This document shows, piece after piece, positions 1-7,323 of a stretch of DNA of 17,280 bases (positions are counted from its first letter, which is position 1; the number at the start of each line of letters is the position of its first letter). Source of the stretch: QQUD01 sp039029915 (lineage in GTDB: Bacteria; Chloroflexota; Anaerolineae; Promineifilales; Promineifilaceae). Position numbers and translations under genes: made by a program. Below the pieces are notes generated by a model. It saw only the letters and a list, made by a program, of their open reading frames with translations. It made no database searches and had not been told where the DNA came from. The stretch covers positions 1-17,280 of the forward strand of contig JBCCFD010000123.1 of the NCBI GenBank assembly GCA_039029915.1. The letters are read 5' to 3'.

Positions 1-137
1 AGACGATTAAAAATGTAGGTTTTTAGATCGAGGTCAGATTTTTCCCACCAGTCGTAGTCAATGTAAAAGAGCGTGTCAGCAGTGGCTCTTTTGATTGGGG
101 TAATGTTTTTGAGCTTGGGACGCGGATTACTAGACAT
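1..137 (-). CDS. Conserved hypothetical protein, 5' part only (cut by window edge)
   Basis: A reading frame opens with ATG at 137 on the minus strand and stays open to position 1, giving about 45 residues. It begins MSSNPRPKLKNITPIKRA and contains an aromatic/acidic stretch, FYIDYDWWEKSDLDL. The start lies only 8 bp after the stop of the 530-residue gene upstream, so the two are probably translated from one message. I do not recognise a named family. The Tyr/Trp/Asp-rich segment looks like a folded soluble protein rather than a membrane protein. It is called a gene because of its position, its ATG and the absence of stops; its function is unknown. Confidence 0.6.
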   Translation of the reverse strand, partial: MSSNPRPKLKNITPIKRATADTLFYIDYDWWEKSDLDLKTYIFNR

Positions 138-145
138 AATATTTC

Positions 146-1738
146 TTAATTACTCTCCCGCCAGCGAACACGATCAAACTGCCAATAATGGTCTCCAACT
201 GGCGTAAAGGCTGGATGACGAACCAGCTCCGCAAATAGTGGCCCGGGGGGCACGCGGCGCAGCATGTTAATCGCACTATACAAGGTTTTGGCATGCACAG
301 CATTTTGAGGGGTTAAGGATGCCAATGGACCAAAAATTTCGGCCAAAAGCGAAGCAATATTTCGCTGCTGTGACTCTGACCGTCGGAATAAAGCATCAAT
401 GGCGGCCGTCACATCTGTACCGACGATAAGCAAATCATCAAAACCACACTCAATGCCTCTCTTGCGAAGTTCAAACTGAATGCGATTATCAACGGCCGTT
501 GCCAGGCGCACGTACTCACGCTGCGAGCGACGCTTGTCGTGACCAATGATAATGACGTTTGGCTTGGGGCCAGGCTTCAAATGAACAAAGCCACCAATTG
601 GAATTTTGTACTGTTCATACCAATCGCTAAGACCGTAAATATAACGGCCCTCTTTGACAATCCAGCCTTCAATCTTTTCGTTACTATTTTCATCAATAAA
701 CGTAATCTGCTGACGGGGGGATTGGCCAATGGGAAACAACGGCCGTATTCTAGCGCTCAACGGAAGTGTGCCCGCCCAGCGGTGCGGGAAGGTTAGCGTA
801 AACACGACAGCTTGTGCCAAATCCGGAACTGCCACATCCGACCATTCATCATCCAACTCACGCTCCAAAAGCAAAAGTTGGGGACTCAGTAAAGCTCGAT
901 CGTGCGGAATTGGTGAATATTGGAGTCGTTCGGGCGTCTTTTTAACCGCCTCGGGTTCCATGCGGTGCAAATACCATGCCACCTCACCCTTAGGTGCCAC
1001 TTCGTCAAACCGAGTATCATTCAACAGGCTATAATTCAGTGAAAACTCCAAAACCGAAGCGTCAAGCCCAGCATCCATATCTAAATGGGGTGTAATTTCG
1101 GCCGTTGGCAGTGGCCCACCGCCTGACATTTCTAAAACGGCTTCAGCCAAGTGCAAGTGGCCAATGTTAACCTCAGCCATCAAAGATTTGACAAACCAAT
1201 TTGAGCCAAGTCGCAAGAACTCTTCATGTCCTGCCAAAGAATCAGCTACTGAGATGCCAACCTTATCACCATAAACAGCAACTAAGTTATTGACATCGAT
1301 ACCGGCCAGTTCATCTGGTAGTTCGCTATCATTTTCATCACTTTGGTTTAGAGCATGCTCTGTCTCTAAACTAGAAGCAAACTCTTTTGTTTCACCGTCC
1401 ATGTCAACCTGAATCACTTCAAATTGACCAACTTGGGGGTTAAAGCCCTTTCGTTTGCCAGTTACGTCACCGTGCGCGTATTCCATAATTGGAAAAACAA
1501 GCTTGGCACCAACGTCAAAGCTACCGGCAGGCTGATAGATTGTCCGACCCGCCATCAGTCGTTCAACTTGCTTTAATTCAGCGTTGACGCGGTGTTCTAT
1601 CACCACGCGAGTCATTTGAGCAATCGTTTGTGGTTTTTCCACTTCAAGCAAGTGGTTATATAGCTGATCAATATCAGCTTGCTCCAGGGCAAATTCTTCT
1701 TCCCAGTATTGAGCAGTTTGTGTCCGAGGTTGAATCAC
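146..1738 (-). CDS. Large hypothetical protein (530 aa), possible C-terminal winged-helix-like segment
   Basis: The start is GTG at 1738. It is supported by a strong ribosome binding site (GAGAGGTG on the minus strand, about 7 nt before the GTG). The protein is soluble, with no signal peptide or membrane segment. A helical N-terminus (about residues 10-60) is followed by a mixed acidic region (about 105-160), including a low-complexity stretch with DENDSELPDE. Near residues 180-215 is a distinctive SNWFVKSLMAEVNIGHL...AEAVLEMSGGGPLP block, which suggests a helical structure ending in a glycine turn. The last 60 residues (LTPQNAVHAKTLYSAINML, then VRHPAFTPVGDHYWQFD) resemble a small winged-helix domain of the HARE-HTH/RNA-polymerase-delta kind, where a predicted strand 'F..VG...W.FD' ends the fold. 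That resemblance is by eye only. The gene is followed closely by the partial gene at 137, probably an operon. Function is not known; DNA or RNA transaction is one guess. Confidence 0.7.
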   Translation of the reverse strand: MIQPRTQTAQYWEEEFALEQADIDQLYNHLLEVEKPQTIAQMTRVVIEHRVNAELKQVERLMAGRTIYQPAGSFDVGAKLVFPIMEYAHGDVTGKRKGFNPQVGQFEVIQVDMDGETKEFASSLETEHALNQSDENDSELPDELAGIDVNNLVAVYGDKVGISVADSLAGHEEFLRLGSNWFVKSLMAEVNIGHLHLAEAVLEMSGGGPLPTAEITPHLDMDAGLDASVLEFSLNYSLLNDTRFDEVAPKGEVAWYLHRMEPEAVKKTPERLQYSPIPHDRALLSPQLLLLERELDDEWSDVAVPDLAQAVVFTLTFPHRWAGTLPLSARIRPLFPIGQSPRQQITFIDENSNEKIEGWIVKEGRYIYGLSDWYEQYKIPIGGFVHLKPGPKPNVIIIGHDKRRSQREYVRLATAVDNRIQFELRKRGIECGFDDLLIVGTDVTAAIDALFRRSESQQRNIASLLAEIFGPLASLTPQNAVHAKTLYSAINMLRRVPPGPLFAELVRHPAFTPVGDHYWQFDRVRWRESN

Positions 1739-1895
1739 TGAGCTACACCTCTCATTTGGGGTATTATCGTCTGAGGTTTCATACTGATTTGCAAGTCGTT
1801 ATTATACTCATTGTATGATTCGATTGCCAATGTTATGAGGAACCGTTCAGCAATGTCGCAAAACCATTAAAGGTGACGTTCAAATTGACCTGAGT

Positions 1896-1928
1896 CTTAC
1901 ACACGAGGCAACGAACTCTGTGTGTAAG
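1896..1928. promoter_or_regulatory. 9-bp perfect inverted repeat in the 1739-2014 intergenic region
   Basis: CTTACACAC (1896-1904) and GTGTGTAAG (1920-1928) are exact reverse complements separated by 15 nt. The repeat lies 157 bp upstream of the GTG of the minus-strand 530-aa gene and 86 bp upstream of the small plus-strand gene. There is no T-run after either arm, so a simple intrinsic terminator is unlikely; an operator between divergent genes fits better. A second, shorter pair, TGACCT (1886-1891) and AGGTCA (1950-1955), encloses it. The rest of this 276-bp stretch shows no gene. Confidence 0.35.
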
Positions 1929-2014
1929 TTTACATCATCTGAGCAGATGAAGGTCATTGAGACATAACGTGCCATGTTTTTAACAAAATTTTCAAGTAAT
2001 TTGAGGCAAAAGAG

Positions 2015-2342
2015 ATGACAAAATACGATTTTCTAGATAAGTATATGATTGTGGGACTCACCAATTTAAATGATGGCTTTGATGCAAAGATCATCAAGTA
2101 TTTTTCCGAAAAGGAATTTAAAATTGTCTTGGCACGTGTTGAAAAATATGGCTTAGGCATTTATGGGATTGAACCTTGGCTAAATGGAACTTTTTTTTGA
2201 CGTTGAGACTCACGACGATTACGATATGGAGCACACCAACCCACATTGGTACTGGGCTTGCTTTCAAAAATTCATGCAGTCTGGTGAAAAATTACAATAT
2301 TCGGCAACATATTATGTCCCTGAACGGTTGCTAAGATCTTAG
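2015..2342 (+). pseudogene. Small hypothetical protein gene (~108 aa) with a frameshift at an 8-T run
   Basis: ATG at 2015 opens a 61-codon frame that ends at TGA (2197-2199), immediately inside a run of eight T (2191-2198). If one T is removed, the frame continues as DVETHDDYDMEHTNPHWYWACFQ and on to TAG at 2340-2342, giving about 108 residues. The added part is rich in Trp, Tyr and acidic residues and reads as a natural continuation of GIEPWLNGTFF. The gene is therefore probably a single family member that is broken, misread by the sequencer, or read by slippage. It is AT-rich compared with its neighbours, carries no copy of the ACGGCCGT palindrome, and sits between intergenic repeats, all consistent with recent acquisition. 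No named family is recognised. Small proteins of this style occur among immunity and toxin-associated genes, but that is only a guess. Confidence 0.6.
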
Positions 2343-2343
2343 C
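2330..2343. repeat. Perfect 14-bp palindrome GCTAAGATCTTAGC at the gene end
   Basis: The sequence GCTAAGATCTTAGC equals its own reverse complement. It overlaps the last codons and stop (2340-2342) of the frameshifted small gene and lies 20 bp before the structured repeat at 2363. No U-tract follows, so it is not a standard terminator; it may be a protein-binding site or coincidence. Confidence 0.4.
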
Positions 2344-2362
2344 GTCAGGAAACGAGGGTTAG

Positions 2363-2472
2363 GTGAAACGAAGTTCCTACTTAGAATAAAACGATGACCA
2401 TAATCTTCGTTTCCTCGAGGTTCCGAAGCGTTTATCTAACACGGTTTTCAATTTAGAAACTTCGGAACACTT
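2363..2472. repeat. Structured intergenic repeat, copy A (twin hairpins around CTCGAG)
   Basis: This 110-bp element is about 88% identical by eye to 11618-11727. The left hairpin pairs GAAACGAAG (2365-2373) with CTTCGTTTC (2405-2413) across a 31-nt loop. The palindrome CTCGAG (2414-2419) follows. The right hairpin pairs GTTCCGAAG (2420-2428) with CTTCGGAAC (2460-2468), again across 31 nt. The two halves are also imperfect reverse complements of each other, and where their stems differ (AAA:TTT against TTC:GAA) the base pairs are kept, which argues that the hairpins matter. Copy A sits between the frameshifted small gene and the start of the EAD-WD40 gene at 2509. Confidence 0.8.
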
Positions 2473-2508
2473 TAGGCAGTCGCAACAGTTTTAGTTTAAG
2501 GGTTACGA

Positions 2509-4350
2509 ATGAATCAAATTGAATTAGCCAGATTTTTAAGCCAGCATTTCTCATGGGAAGAGCTCCGTATCCTCTGTGCAGATTTAGGGGTAGACTTTGA
2601 GGAGTTGGCCGGCCGTCATTTGAAGATCAAGTCTCAAGAAATAGTAAAGTTCATGTACCGACACGGCCGTTTTGATGAACTGGTTGAATACTGCCACCAA
2701 GAGCAGCCGTCACTTATCCAAAGCTCCCCCATACCTAAGCAAAACCCACCTCCTACAGCACCCCCTGCTCCAATATCCTCAAAAACCGAACTCAACCCCA
2801 ACACGCTGGCCCAGTTTTTAATAATCTTTTTTAACAAGGATGAGCAATCTCAATTGGCCAGTAAATTTGGGGAAAAGTATGAGCCGCTCCAAATGAAGCG
2901 TCGCCCCACAGTTCCTCCTCTGATCAAAACTCTAATGGATAAAGGTGAGTTAGAGGCATTTGTCTCGGTCGCAAAGCAAACACATCCTGAATTACCGTGG
3001 GAAAAAGCGAAAATAGCCGAAGGGCTCGTTGCCGATCAACCACCAACCTATCCTGATACCAAAGCCATACTGAATCTCATTGTAGCAGCCATGCTTGACA
3101 CAGAAACATTCAAAACGCTCTTATACGAACATGTTCCTAACTACTCTAGTGAAGAACTGTCTCCATCTTCGACAAAAACGAAGGCACTCGATCTAATACA
3201 ATACCTGCAGCGAAGACAGCAATTAAATGAATTGCTGATTGCTTTAAAATCAGTTTACCCAACCCAGTTTGTGCAGTTTGATCCCTATGAGCGCGAAGAA
3301 CGCCCCCATGAAAAGCAGAAAAGAGAGGGTACGGAACGTATTGCCTTGGAAAATGAGGCCACCAAAATCATTAACGCCGAGATAATGAATCAGGAGAAAA
3401 ATCCGCCAGCAGTCCTTATTCAAAAACAGGTGCTACGCCTTCCAGATAACAGCGGGCTTCGTTCTCTCATCTGGCGTAGTGATGAAGAACAATTGCTTTC
3501 GTTAACTTATAATAACGCTCTGCAAACTTGGTATACGCAAACGGGAGAAGAAGCCACGTCCTACAGGCCCAAGCAGCGGGATAAGATCGTTGTGGCAGCA
3601 CCGCTCCCAAACAGTAGCGAGGCCTTACTCGTCACAGGTTCCTTAAAAAACCAGCGCTTGGTCATTCAAAATTTAGCCAATGATAAAGTCAAATTAGAGC
3701 TCAAAAATTTACCAGAAGGTATCCAGACGGGGGCTGTTTCGCCTGATGGCACGTGGGCGGTTACAAAGGGTCAAGACAATAGCGTGCAAGTTTGGGATTT
3801 AGAGAAAGCCCGACGTTTGAACGAGCTGCACGGGCATCTCAAGGAAGTCAACTGTGTGCATATCACGCCGGATGGAAACCATATCATTTCCGGCGCACGA
3901 GATGAAACGATACGAATTTGGAATAAAGCGGGTGAATTGTTGCACACGCTGTCAGAACATACAGAAGCTATCGCTTTGTTGGCCGTGTCTCCTAATGGCC
4001 AGAATTTAGCTTCTGTGCAAAGGCACTCATCCGAGATTCTTGTCTGGGAATTACCTGAACAGCAACGAGAATTATTTGGGCGATCGCGCGATGATGCGCC
4101 TAAATTGAGTCAAATATTAGAGGCACATGCGGGCGAAATCACCTCCTTATCTTTTGCCGCTAACGGCCGTTTCCTAGCCTCAAAATCGTATGACTACACC
4201 ATTCGTCTATGGGATTGTGATAGTTGGCAAACGGCCGTTAAAATGATGGAGACCACAAAGGGTAAGGTCGCCTTCCATCCACAAAAACCATTGCTAGCAA
4301 CGGGTGGCGAAAAAGGGAAAGTCATCAGAATATGGGAACTAGCGAATTAA
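2509..4350 (+). CDS. Effector-associated-domain (three tandem copies) / WD40 propeller protein
   Basis: A 613-residue soluble protein. The start ATG has AAGGG (2498-2502) 6 nt upstream. Residues 4-70 (LARFLSQHFSWEELRILCAD, ending RHGRFDELVEYC) match the effector-associated domains (EADs), death-like helical adaptor domains described in bacterial NLR-like conflict systems, which link sensors and effectors by self-pairing. Residues 97-162 and 184-253 repeat the pattern in diverged form (LAQFLIIFFNKDEQSQLASK; LIQYLQRRQQLNELLIALK), each ending in a 'leucine-rich helix then HP/YP' turn. A Pro-rich linker (73-90) separates the first two. A charged, possibly coiled-coil segment (258-300) leads to about seven WD40 blades (about 315-613) with recognisable GH...SPDG...D..I.IW units, for example residues 441-471. 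No enzymatic domain is visible, so it probably acts as a sensor or scaffold recruiting an effector with a matching EAD encoded elsewhere. The EAD subtype number is not assigned. Confidence 0.85.
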   Translation: MNQIELARFLSQHFSWEELRILCADLGVDFEELAGRHLKIKSQEIVKFMYRHGRFDELVEYCHQEQPSLIQSSPIPKQNPPPTAPPAPISSKTELNPNTLAQFLIIFFNKDEQSQLASKFGEKYEPLQMKRRPTVPPLIKTLMDKGELEAFVSVAKQTHPELPWEKAKIAEGLVADQPPTYPDTKAILNLIVAAMLDTETFKTLLYEHVPNYSSEELSPSSTKTKALDLIQYLQRRQQLNELLIALKSVYPTQFVQFDPYEREERPHEKQKREGTERIALENEATKIINAEIMNQEKNPPAVLIQKQVLRLPDNSGLRSLIWRSDEEQLLSLTYNNALQTWYTQTGEEATSYRPKQRDKIVVAAPLPNSSEALLVTGSLKNQRLVIQNLANDKVKLELKNLPEGIQTGAVSPDGTWAVTKGQDNSVQVWDLEKARRLNELHGHLKEVNCVHITPDGNHIISGARDETIRIWNKAGELLHTLSEHTEAIALLAVSPNGQNLASVQRHSSEILVWELPEQQRELFGRSRDDAPKLSQILEAHAGEITSLSFAANGRFLASKSYDYTIRLWDCDSWQTAVKMMETTKGKVAFHPQKPLLATGGEKGKVIRIWELAN

Positions 4351-4672
4351 TAATGATCGGATGCCTAATCGTTTCACCTCGAACAAGTTTTCCGTTTTTT
4401 GTCAAGAAATTCGCAGAAAAAGCCTAAAAATCCATCTGTATTAAACGGACTACAGTCCATTTTCTCACAAATCATTAACTTGATCTCACTCAATGTTTGC
4501 CTCATAATTTTCCTTGTCACTTAAAACAACGTCTGTTGTGTAATTTGTGACAGGAGCATGGGGTTTCCCCCCAACTTAATAAAAATTGAGCGATCCATTA
4601 ACTACATGAGTAACTATGATTTTAGCTACCGCCATGTTGCTTTGCCTCGCTACCATGAAAGAAGGAAAAGTC
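4351..4672. other. Intergenic region (322 bp) with two small hairpins
   Basis: No convincing gene is seen. A compound hairpin lies at 4515-4552: TGTCAC (4515-4520) pairs with GTGACA (4547-4552), and inside it ACAAC (4526-4530) pairs with GTTGT (4535-4539) around a 4-nt loop. A G/C hairpin, TGGGG (4559-4563) with CCCCA (4569-4573), follows without a T-run. A short GGACT-ac-AGTCC inverted repeat lies near 4447-4458. These could be regulatory for the azoreductase gene or transcript ends of the WD40 gene; the sequence does not decide. A clear promoter was not found. Confidence 0.3.
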
Positions 4673-5260
4673 ATGACCAACATATTAAATATTGAAGCAA
4701 GCGCCCGTCATGAAGGATCTGTCTCCCGGCAGTTAACAAGCCAAATCATTGAAAAACTACAGGCAAAGCACCCAAATGCCACCGTCACAACACGTGATTT
4801 AGCCAAAGGTGTTTCACTACTTGACGGCATGACGCTTGGCGGGTTTTGGACACCAGCCGATCAACGTTCATCTGAACTACAATCGGCGATTGCAGAGTCA
4901 GACACGCTCGTTGCTGAACTAAAAGCGGCTGATGCCATTGTTATCGGCATGCCAATTTATAACTTTGGGGTTCCAGCTGCCTTCAAAGCGTGGATCGACT
5001 TAATTGCCCGCGCTGGCGAAACATTTCAATATAGCGACCAAGGACCAGTTGGCTTACTCGAAGACCGTCCGGTTTACGTTGCCGTAGCCTCTGGTGGCAC
5101 AACGATCGGCAGCGAAGCCGACTTCACAACCAGTTATATTAAATTTGTCTTGGCCTTCTTAGGAATCAAAAATGTCACATTCTTTGATGCTTCCGGTGCC
5201 GCGTTTGATGAAAAGGCTGCCTTAGAACGCGCCTCCGCCCAAATCGCTGCACTTAACTAA
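4673..5260 (+). CDS. azoR: FMN-dependent NADH-azoreductase / NAD(P)H-quinone oxidoreductase
   Basis: A 195-residue flavodoxin-fold enzyme, close to the usual ~200 of AzoR. Family members are FMN-binding homodimers in the cytoplasm that use NADH to reduce azo dyes and quinones, and they are often linked to quinone or electrophile stress. The N-terminal strand and FMN-phosphate loop read ILNIEASARHEGSVSRQL (about residues 4-21). The diagnostic block MPIYNFGVPAAFKAWIDLIA (about 95-114), followed by AGETFQYSDQGPVGLL and ASGGT, is strongly AzoR-like. An in-frame ATG exists at 4616, but ATG 4673 is preferred: it has AAGGAAAAG a few nt upstream and matches the family N-terminus, whereas the extra 19 residues do not. 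No LysR- or MarR-type regulator sits next to it. It is followed by a 38-bp palindrome at 5301 and a Nudix gene. Confidence 0.9.
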   Translation: MTNILNIEASARHEGSVSRQLTSQIIEKLQAKHPNATVTTRDLAKGVSLLDGMTLGGFWTPADQRSSELQSAIAESDTLVAELKAADAIVIGMPIYNFGVPAAFKAWIDLIARAGETFQYSDQGPVGLLEDRPVYVAVASGGTTIGSEADFTTSYIKFVLAFLGIKNVTFFDASGAAFDEKAALERASAQIAALN

Positions 5261-5300
5261 TAAGCACAGCCAAATATATTGTGTAAGTTTCTAAAGTAGA

Positions 5301-5338
5301 GCGGTATTGCGAAAAACGGCCGTTTTCCGCAATACTGC
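5301..5338. terminator. 38-bp near-perfect palindrome centred on ACGGCCGT
   Basis: Arms 5301-5318 and 5321-5338 pair at 16 of 18 positions plus one G-T wobble, and the centre is an extended copy of the dispersed palindrome (AAAACGGCCGTTTT, 5313-5326). It lies 40 bp after the azoreductase stop and 21 bp before the Nudix start. The RNA form would be a very stable hairpin with a GGCC tip, but only TGTTTTG follows, so termination is plausible rather than clear. It may instead be a binding site or an amplified form of the dispersed repeat. Confidence 0.45.
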
Positions 5339-5359
5339 CTGTTTTGATAAAATAGTAAG

Positions 5360-5782
5360 ATGTTAACGGCCGTTTACCTCATCCTAACCCAGCAAAAAAA
5401 AGTTCTGCTTTTGCAACGACACAATACCGGTTTTGAAGATGGCAATTACAGCCTTCCAGCTGGGCATGTTGAAGCGGGAGAAAACATCCTACACGCCCTT
5501 GTACGTGAAACAAAAGAAGAGATCGGCATCGATATTGCCGAGGAAGATATTCAATTTATTCATGTGATGCAGCGAAAGAGCGGGAATCAAAAAGTTTATA
5601 TCGACTTCTTCTTTTCAGCGGATACATGGGTGGGAACTGTGCAGAACTGTGAACCACATAAATGCAGTCATCTCGATTGGTTTGATCGAGAAAATCTGCC
5701 GACAAATACAATCCCTTACATCAAAGATATTCTTGACCAGCAAAACTCACAAAACCAACCGTTTAAAAGCATCGGTTGGTAA
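5360..5782 (+). CDS. Nudix hydrolase, intact catalytic box
   Basis: A 140-residue single-domain Nudix (MutT-type) protein. Nudix enzymes hydrolyse nucleoside diphosphates linked to another moiety; the substrate here cannot be told. The full box is present: G35, E41, R49-E50, E53-E54 and G56, in the spacing GX5EX7REUXEEXGU, so Mg2+-dependent activity is expected. The first strand (LTAVYLILTQQKKVLLLQR) and the 'F.DGNYSLPAGHVE' approach are typical. There is no Shine-Dalgarno before ATG 5360. A -10-like TAAAAT (5348-5353) ends only 6 nt before the ATG, which would fit a leaderless message, though no good -35 is seen. Codons 3-5 (T-A-V) are formed by a copy of the ACGGCCGT palindrome. The stop lies inside a terminator hairpin. 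It is convergent with the LysM-M23 gene, 15 bp away. Confidence 0.88.
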   Translation: MLTAVYLILTQQKKVLLLQRHNTGFEDGNYSLPAGHVEAGENILHALVRETKEEIGIDIAEEDIQFIHVMQRKSGNQKVYIDFFFSADTWVGTVQNCEPHKCSHLDWFDRENLPTNTIPYIKDILDQQNSQNQPFKSIGW

Positions 5783-5790
5783 TTCTTTTT
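5754..5790. terminator. Bidirectional rho-independent terminator
   Basis: ACCAACCG (5754-5761) and CGGTTGGT (5773-5780) form an 8-bp perfect stem with an 11-nt loop. On the plus strand it is followed by AATTCTTTTT (5781-5790); on the minus strand by TTTTGTGAGTTTTG. It lies between two convergent genes and overlaps the end of the Nudix coding region, so it can end both transcripts. Confidence 0.75.
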
Positions 5791-5797
5791 AGTCAAA

Positions 5798-7231
5798 TCA
5801 AGGATAAACGGTTTGCAACCATTGGAGACCGTTAACGGCCGTTCCCCCCACGCGCAAATCCCAGTGCAAATGAGGGCCTGTAGACAGCCCCGTTGAGCCA
5901 CCAGAGGCCAAAAGCTGCCCCTGTGTCACCGAATCTCCTACCGTGACAAACATCTCCGAAAGATGATAATACGCCGTCATAATACCACCCCCATGATCCA
6001 CAATAATGGAAAACCCCCTTAGTTCTAAGAAATCACTATACACCACCACACCATCTGCTGGGCACAAAATTGGGGTGCCAATCGTGCCCGCAAAATCAAC
6101 CCCCGAATGGAACACGTTTACCGGGCCACCATTATAAGAACGGCTACTGCCGTACCCATCGGTCACAATCGTACTTGTAACGGGCGCTGAAAACAGTCCG
6201 CTCCACAATGGCTCAGGAGTTGAATTAATGAATATGGTGCTCAAAAACTCGTCTTCAGTTTGACGCACTTCAGGGGCCAAAAGCGGTTCATATTCTGGCC
6301 CCAACACAATCGGCTGAAAAGGAAAACTACCGGCCTGTACATTGACGGATTGCTCAAACGGTCTCCACGGCCGACTGCCGCTTCCTGAAAGCCGAAGCGT
6401 GTAGTTGCCGACCTCGTCAAACGGATCAATACCAACCAAGGCGACATAGCCATTATCAACCGGAAAGAAGCTCAATGTCTGGTCGCCGAATTGGCCTGAG
6501 GGGCGACCGTCAAGCAGGTTTTCAACAAAAATGGTGACGGTATCTCCCTGGGTGATCGGCAACGGCCGAAGCTGCACGTCCAGCCACTCTCCGCTCATGA
6601 TGCGATAGTTTTCTTGTTCATCTGGTAAGCGCAGTCGGTCACCAGGAATGAGGTAAGACGGATACGGCCGTTCATTTAAGATCGCCAGCTCACGTGGAGA
6701 CATATCCAAGGACGCCGCAATTGTCGCCCAGGTATCTCCTATCGACACAATATAAGGTTTACCTGAAAGCGTTTGTGGTTGGGCGGAGCCAGTGCGACTG
6801 ACAACAACCAGTTGGTCACCAGCAAACAGCGGCTGGTAGGGATTAACAATTTCATTGGACTGTAAGATATCGGCTGGTTCCGTATTAAAGATAGCGGCAA
6901 TGTGATCAAGCGTATCCCCAATTTGCACGGTGTACAATGTGCCAATCGCTTCTCCCTCACCGCCGGGCACTATAAGCGTTTGCCCCACAAACAGCACCGC
7001 TTCGGGAGACAACCCATTAATTGCCAACAAATCTTCAACCGTCACATTATAAATGGTGGAAATGTAGGTCATATTTTCCCCTTCGGCCACCGTATGTACA
7101 AAAGGAATAGGGTTTGGTTCGGGGGTGGGTTCAGCAGTTTGCGCCTGAACCCAAAAAGGGGTTGCTATTACAAAAAGCAGGGCAAATACGGCCGTTGCCA
7201 GCACGCTACCGCGCAAAAGAATCCTCTTCAT
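5798..7231 (-). CDS. Exported LysM / M23 (LytM-type) peptidoglycan endopeptidase
   Basis: A 477-residue exported protein. Signal peptide: residues 1-31 (MKRILLRG, hydrophobic core, VQAQ), then a Pro/Thr/Glu spacer. Three LysM peptidoglycan- or glycan-binding modules follow at about 44-89, 98-145 and 159-203, each with the TV..GDT..IA..(N)T...L...N pattern (in the first, GDT reads GEN). An all-beta middle region (about 205-300) has no recognised name. The C-terminal M23 domain (about 355-470) carries the zinc ligands H375 and D379 (HSGVD) and H456 of the catalytic H454-L-H456 pair (GPHLHW), so it should be an active metallopeptidase that cuts wall cross-bridges or another extracellular peptide. 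ATG 7231 is preferred over an in-frame TTG at 7240. The gene is 92 bp downstream of the M24 peptidase gene on the same strand, and may be the last gene of the parAB block or have its own AT-rich promoter. Two ACGGCCGT copies lie near its ends. Confidence 0.9.
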   Translation of the reverse strand: MKRILLRGSVLATAVFALLFVIATPFWVQAQTAEPTPEPNPIPFVHTVAEGENMTYISTIYNVTVEDLLAINGLSPEAVLFVGQTLIVPGGEGEAIGTLYTVQIGDTLDHIAAIFNTEPADILQSNEIVNPYQPLFAGDQLVVVSRTGSAQPQTLSGKPYIVSIGDTWATIAASLDMSPRELAILNERPYPSYLIPGDRLRLPDEQENYRIMSGEWLDVQLRPLPITQGDTVTIFVENLLDGRPSGQFGDQTLSFFPVDNGYVALVGIDPFDEVGNYTLRLSGSGSRPWRPFEQSVNVQAGSFPFQPIVLGPEYEPLLAPEVRQTEDEFLSTIFINSTPEPLWSGLFSAPVTSTIVTDGYGSSRSYNGGPVNVFHSGVDFAGTIGTPILCPADGVVVYSDFLELRGFSIIVDHGGGIMTAYYHLSEMFVTVGDSVTQGQLLASGGSTGLSTGPHLHWDLRVGGTAVNGLQWLQTVYP

Positions 7232-7323
7232 AGCGCCCAAGCTTATATGAAAAATATAATTTCTAAAACTAATTTTTGAGTTGAGATCGGGTTTTTTAAT
7301 AAAATTTGGCAGACGGTTGACTA

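Noticed and set aside
1954..2160. A minus-strand open frame of 68 residues over the small plus-strand gene.
   Set aside because: It is a shadow: the plus frame has a better start and continues through a frameshift into a coherent protein, while the minus frame has no recognisable features.
2363..2372. parS-like half sites (GTGAAAC) near the structured repeats, suggesting a ParB site.
   Set aside because: Only one half occurs; no 16-bp palindromic parS exists in the window, and a 7-mer is expected about twice by chance.
4616..4672. An extended azoreductase N-terminus from ATG 4616.
   Set aside because: The added residues do not match the family and the strong ribosome binding site precedes ATG 4673.
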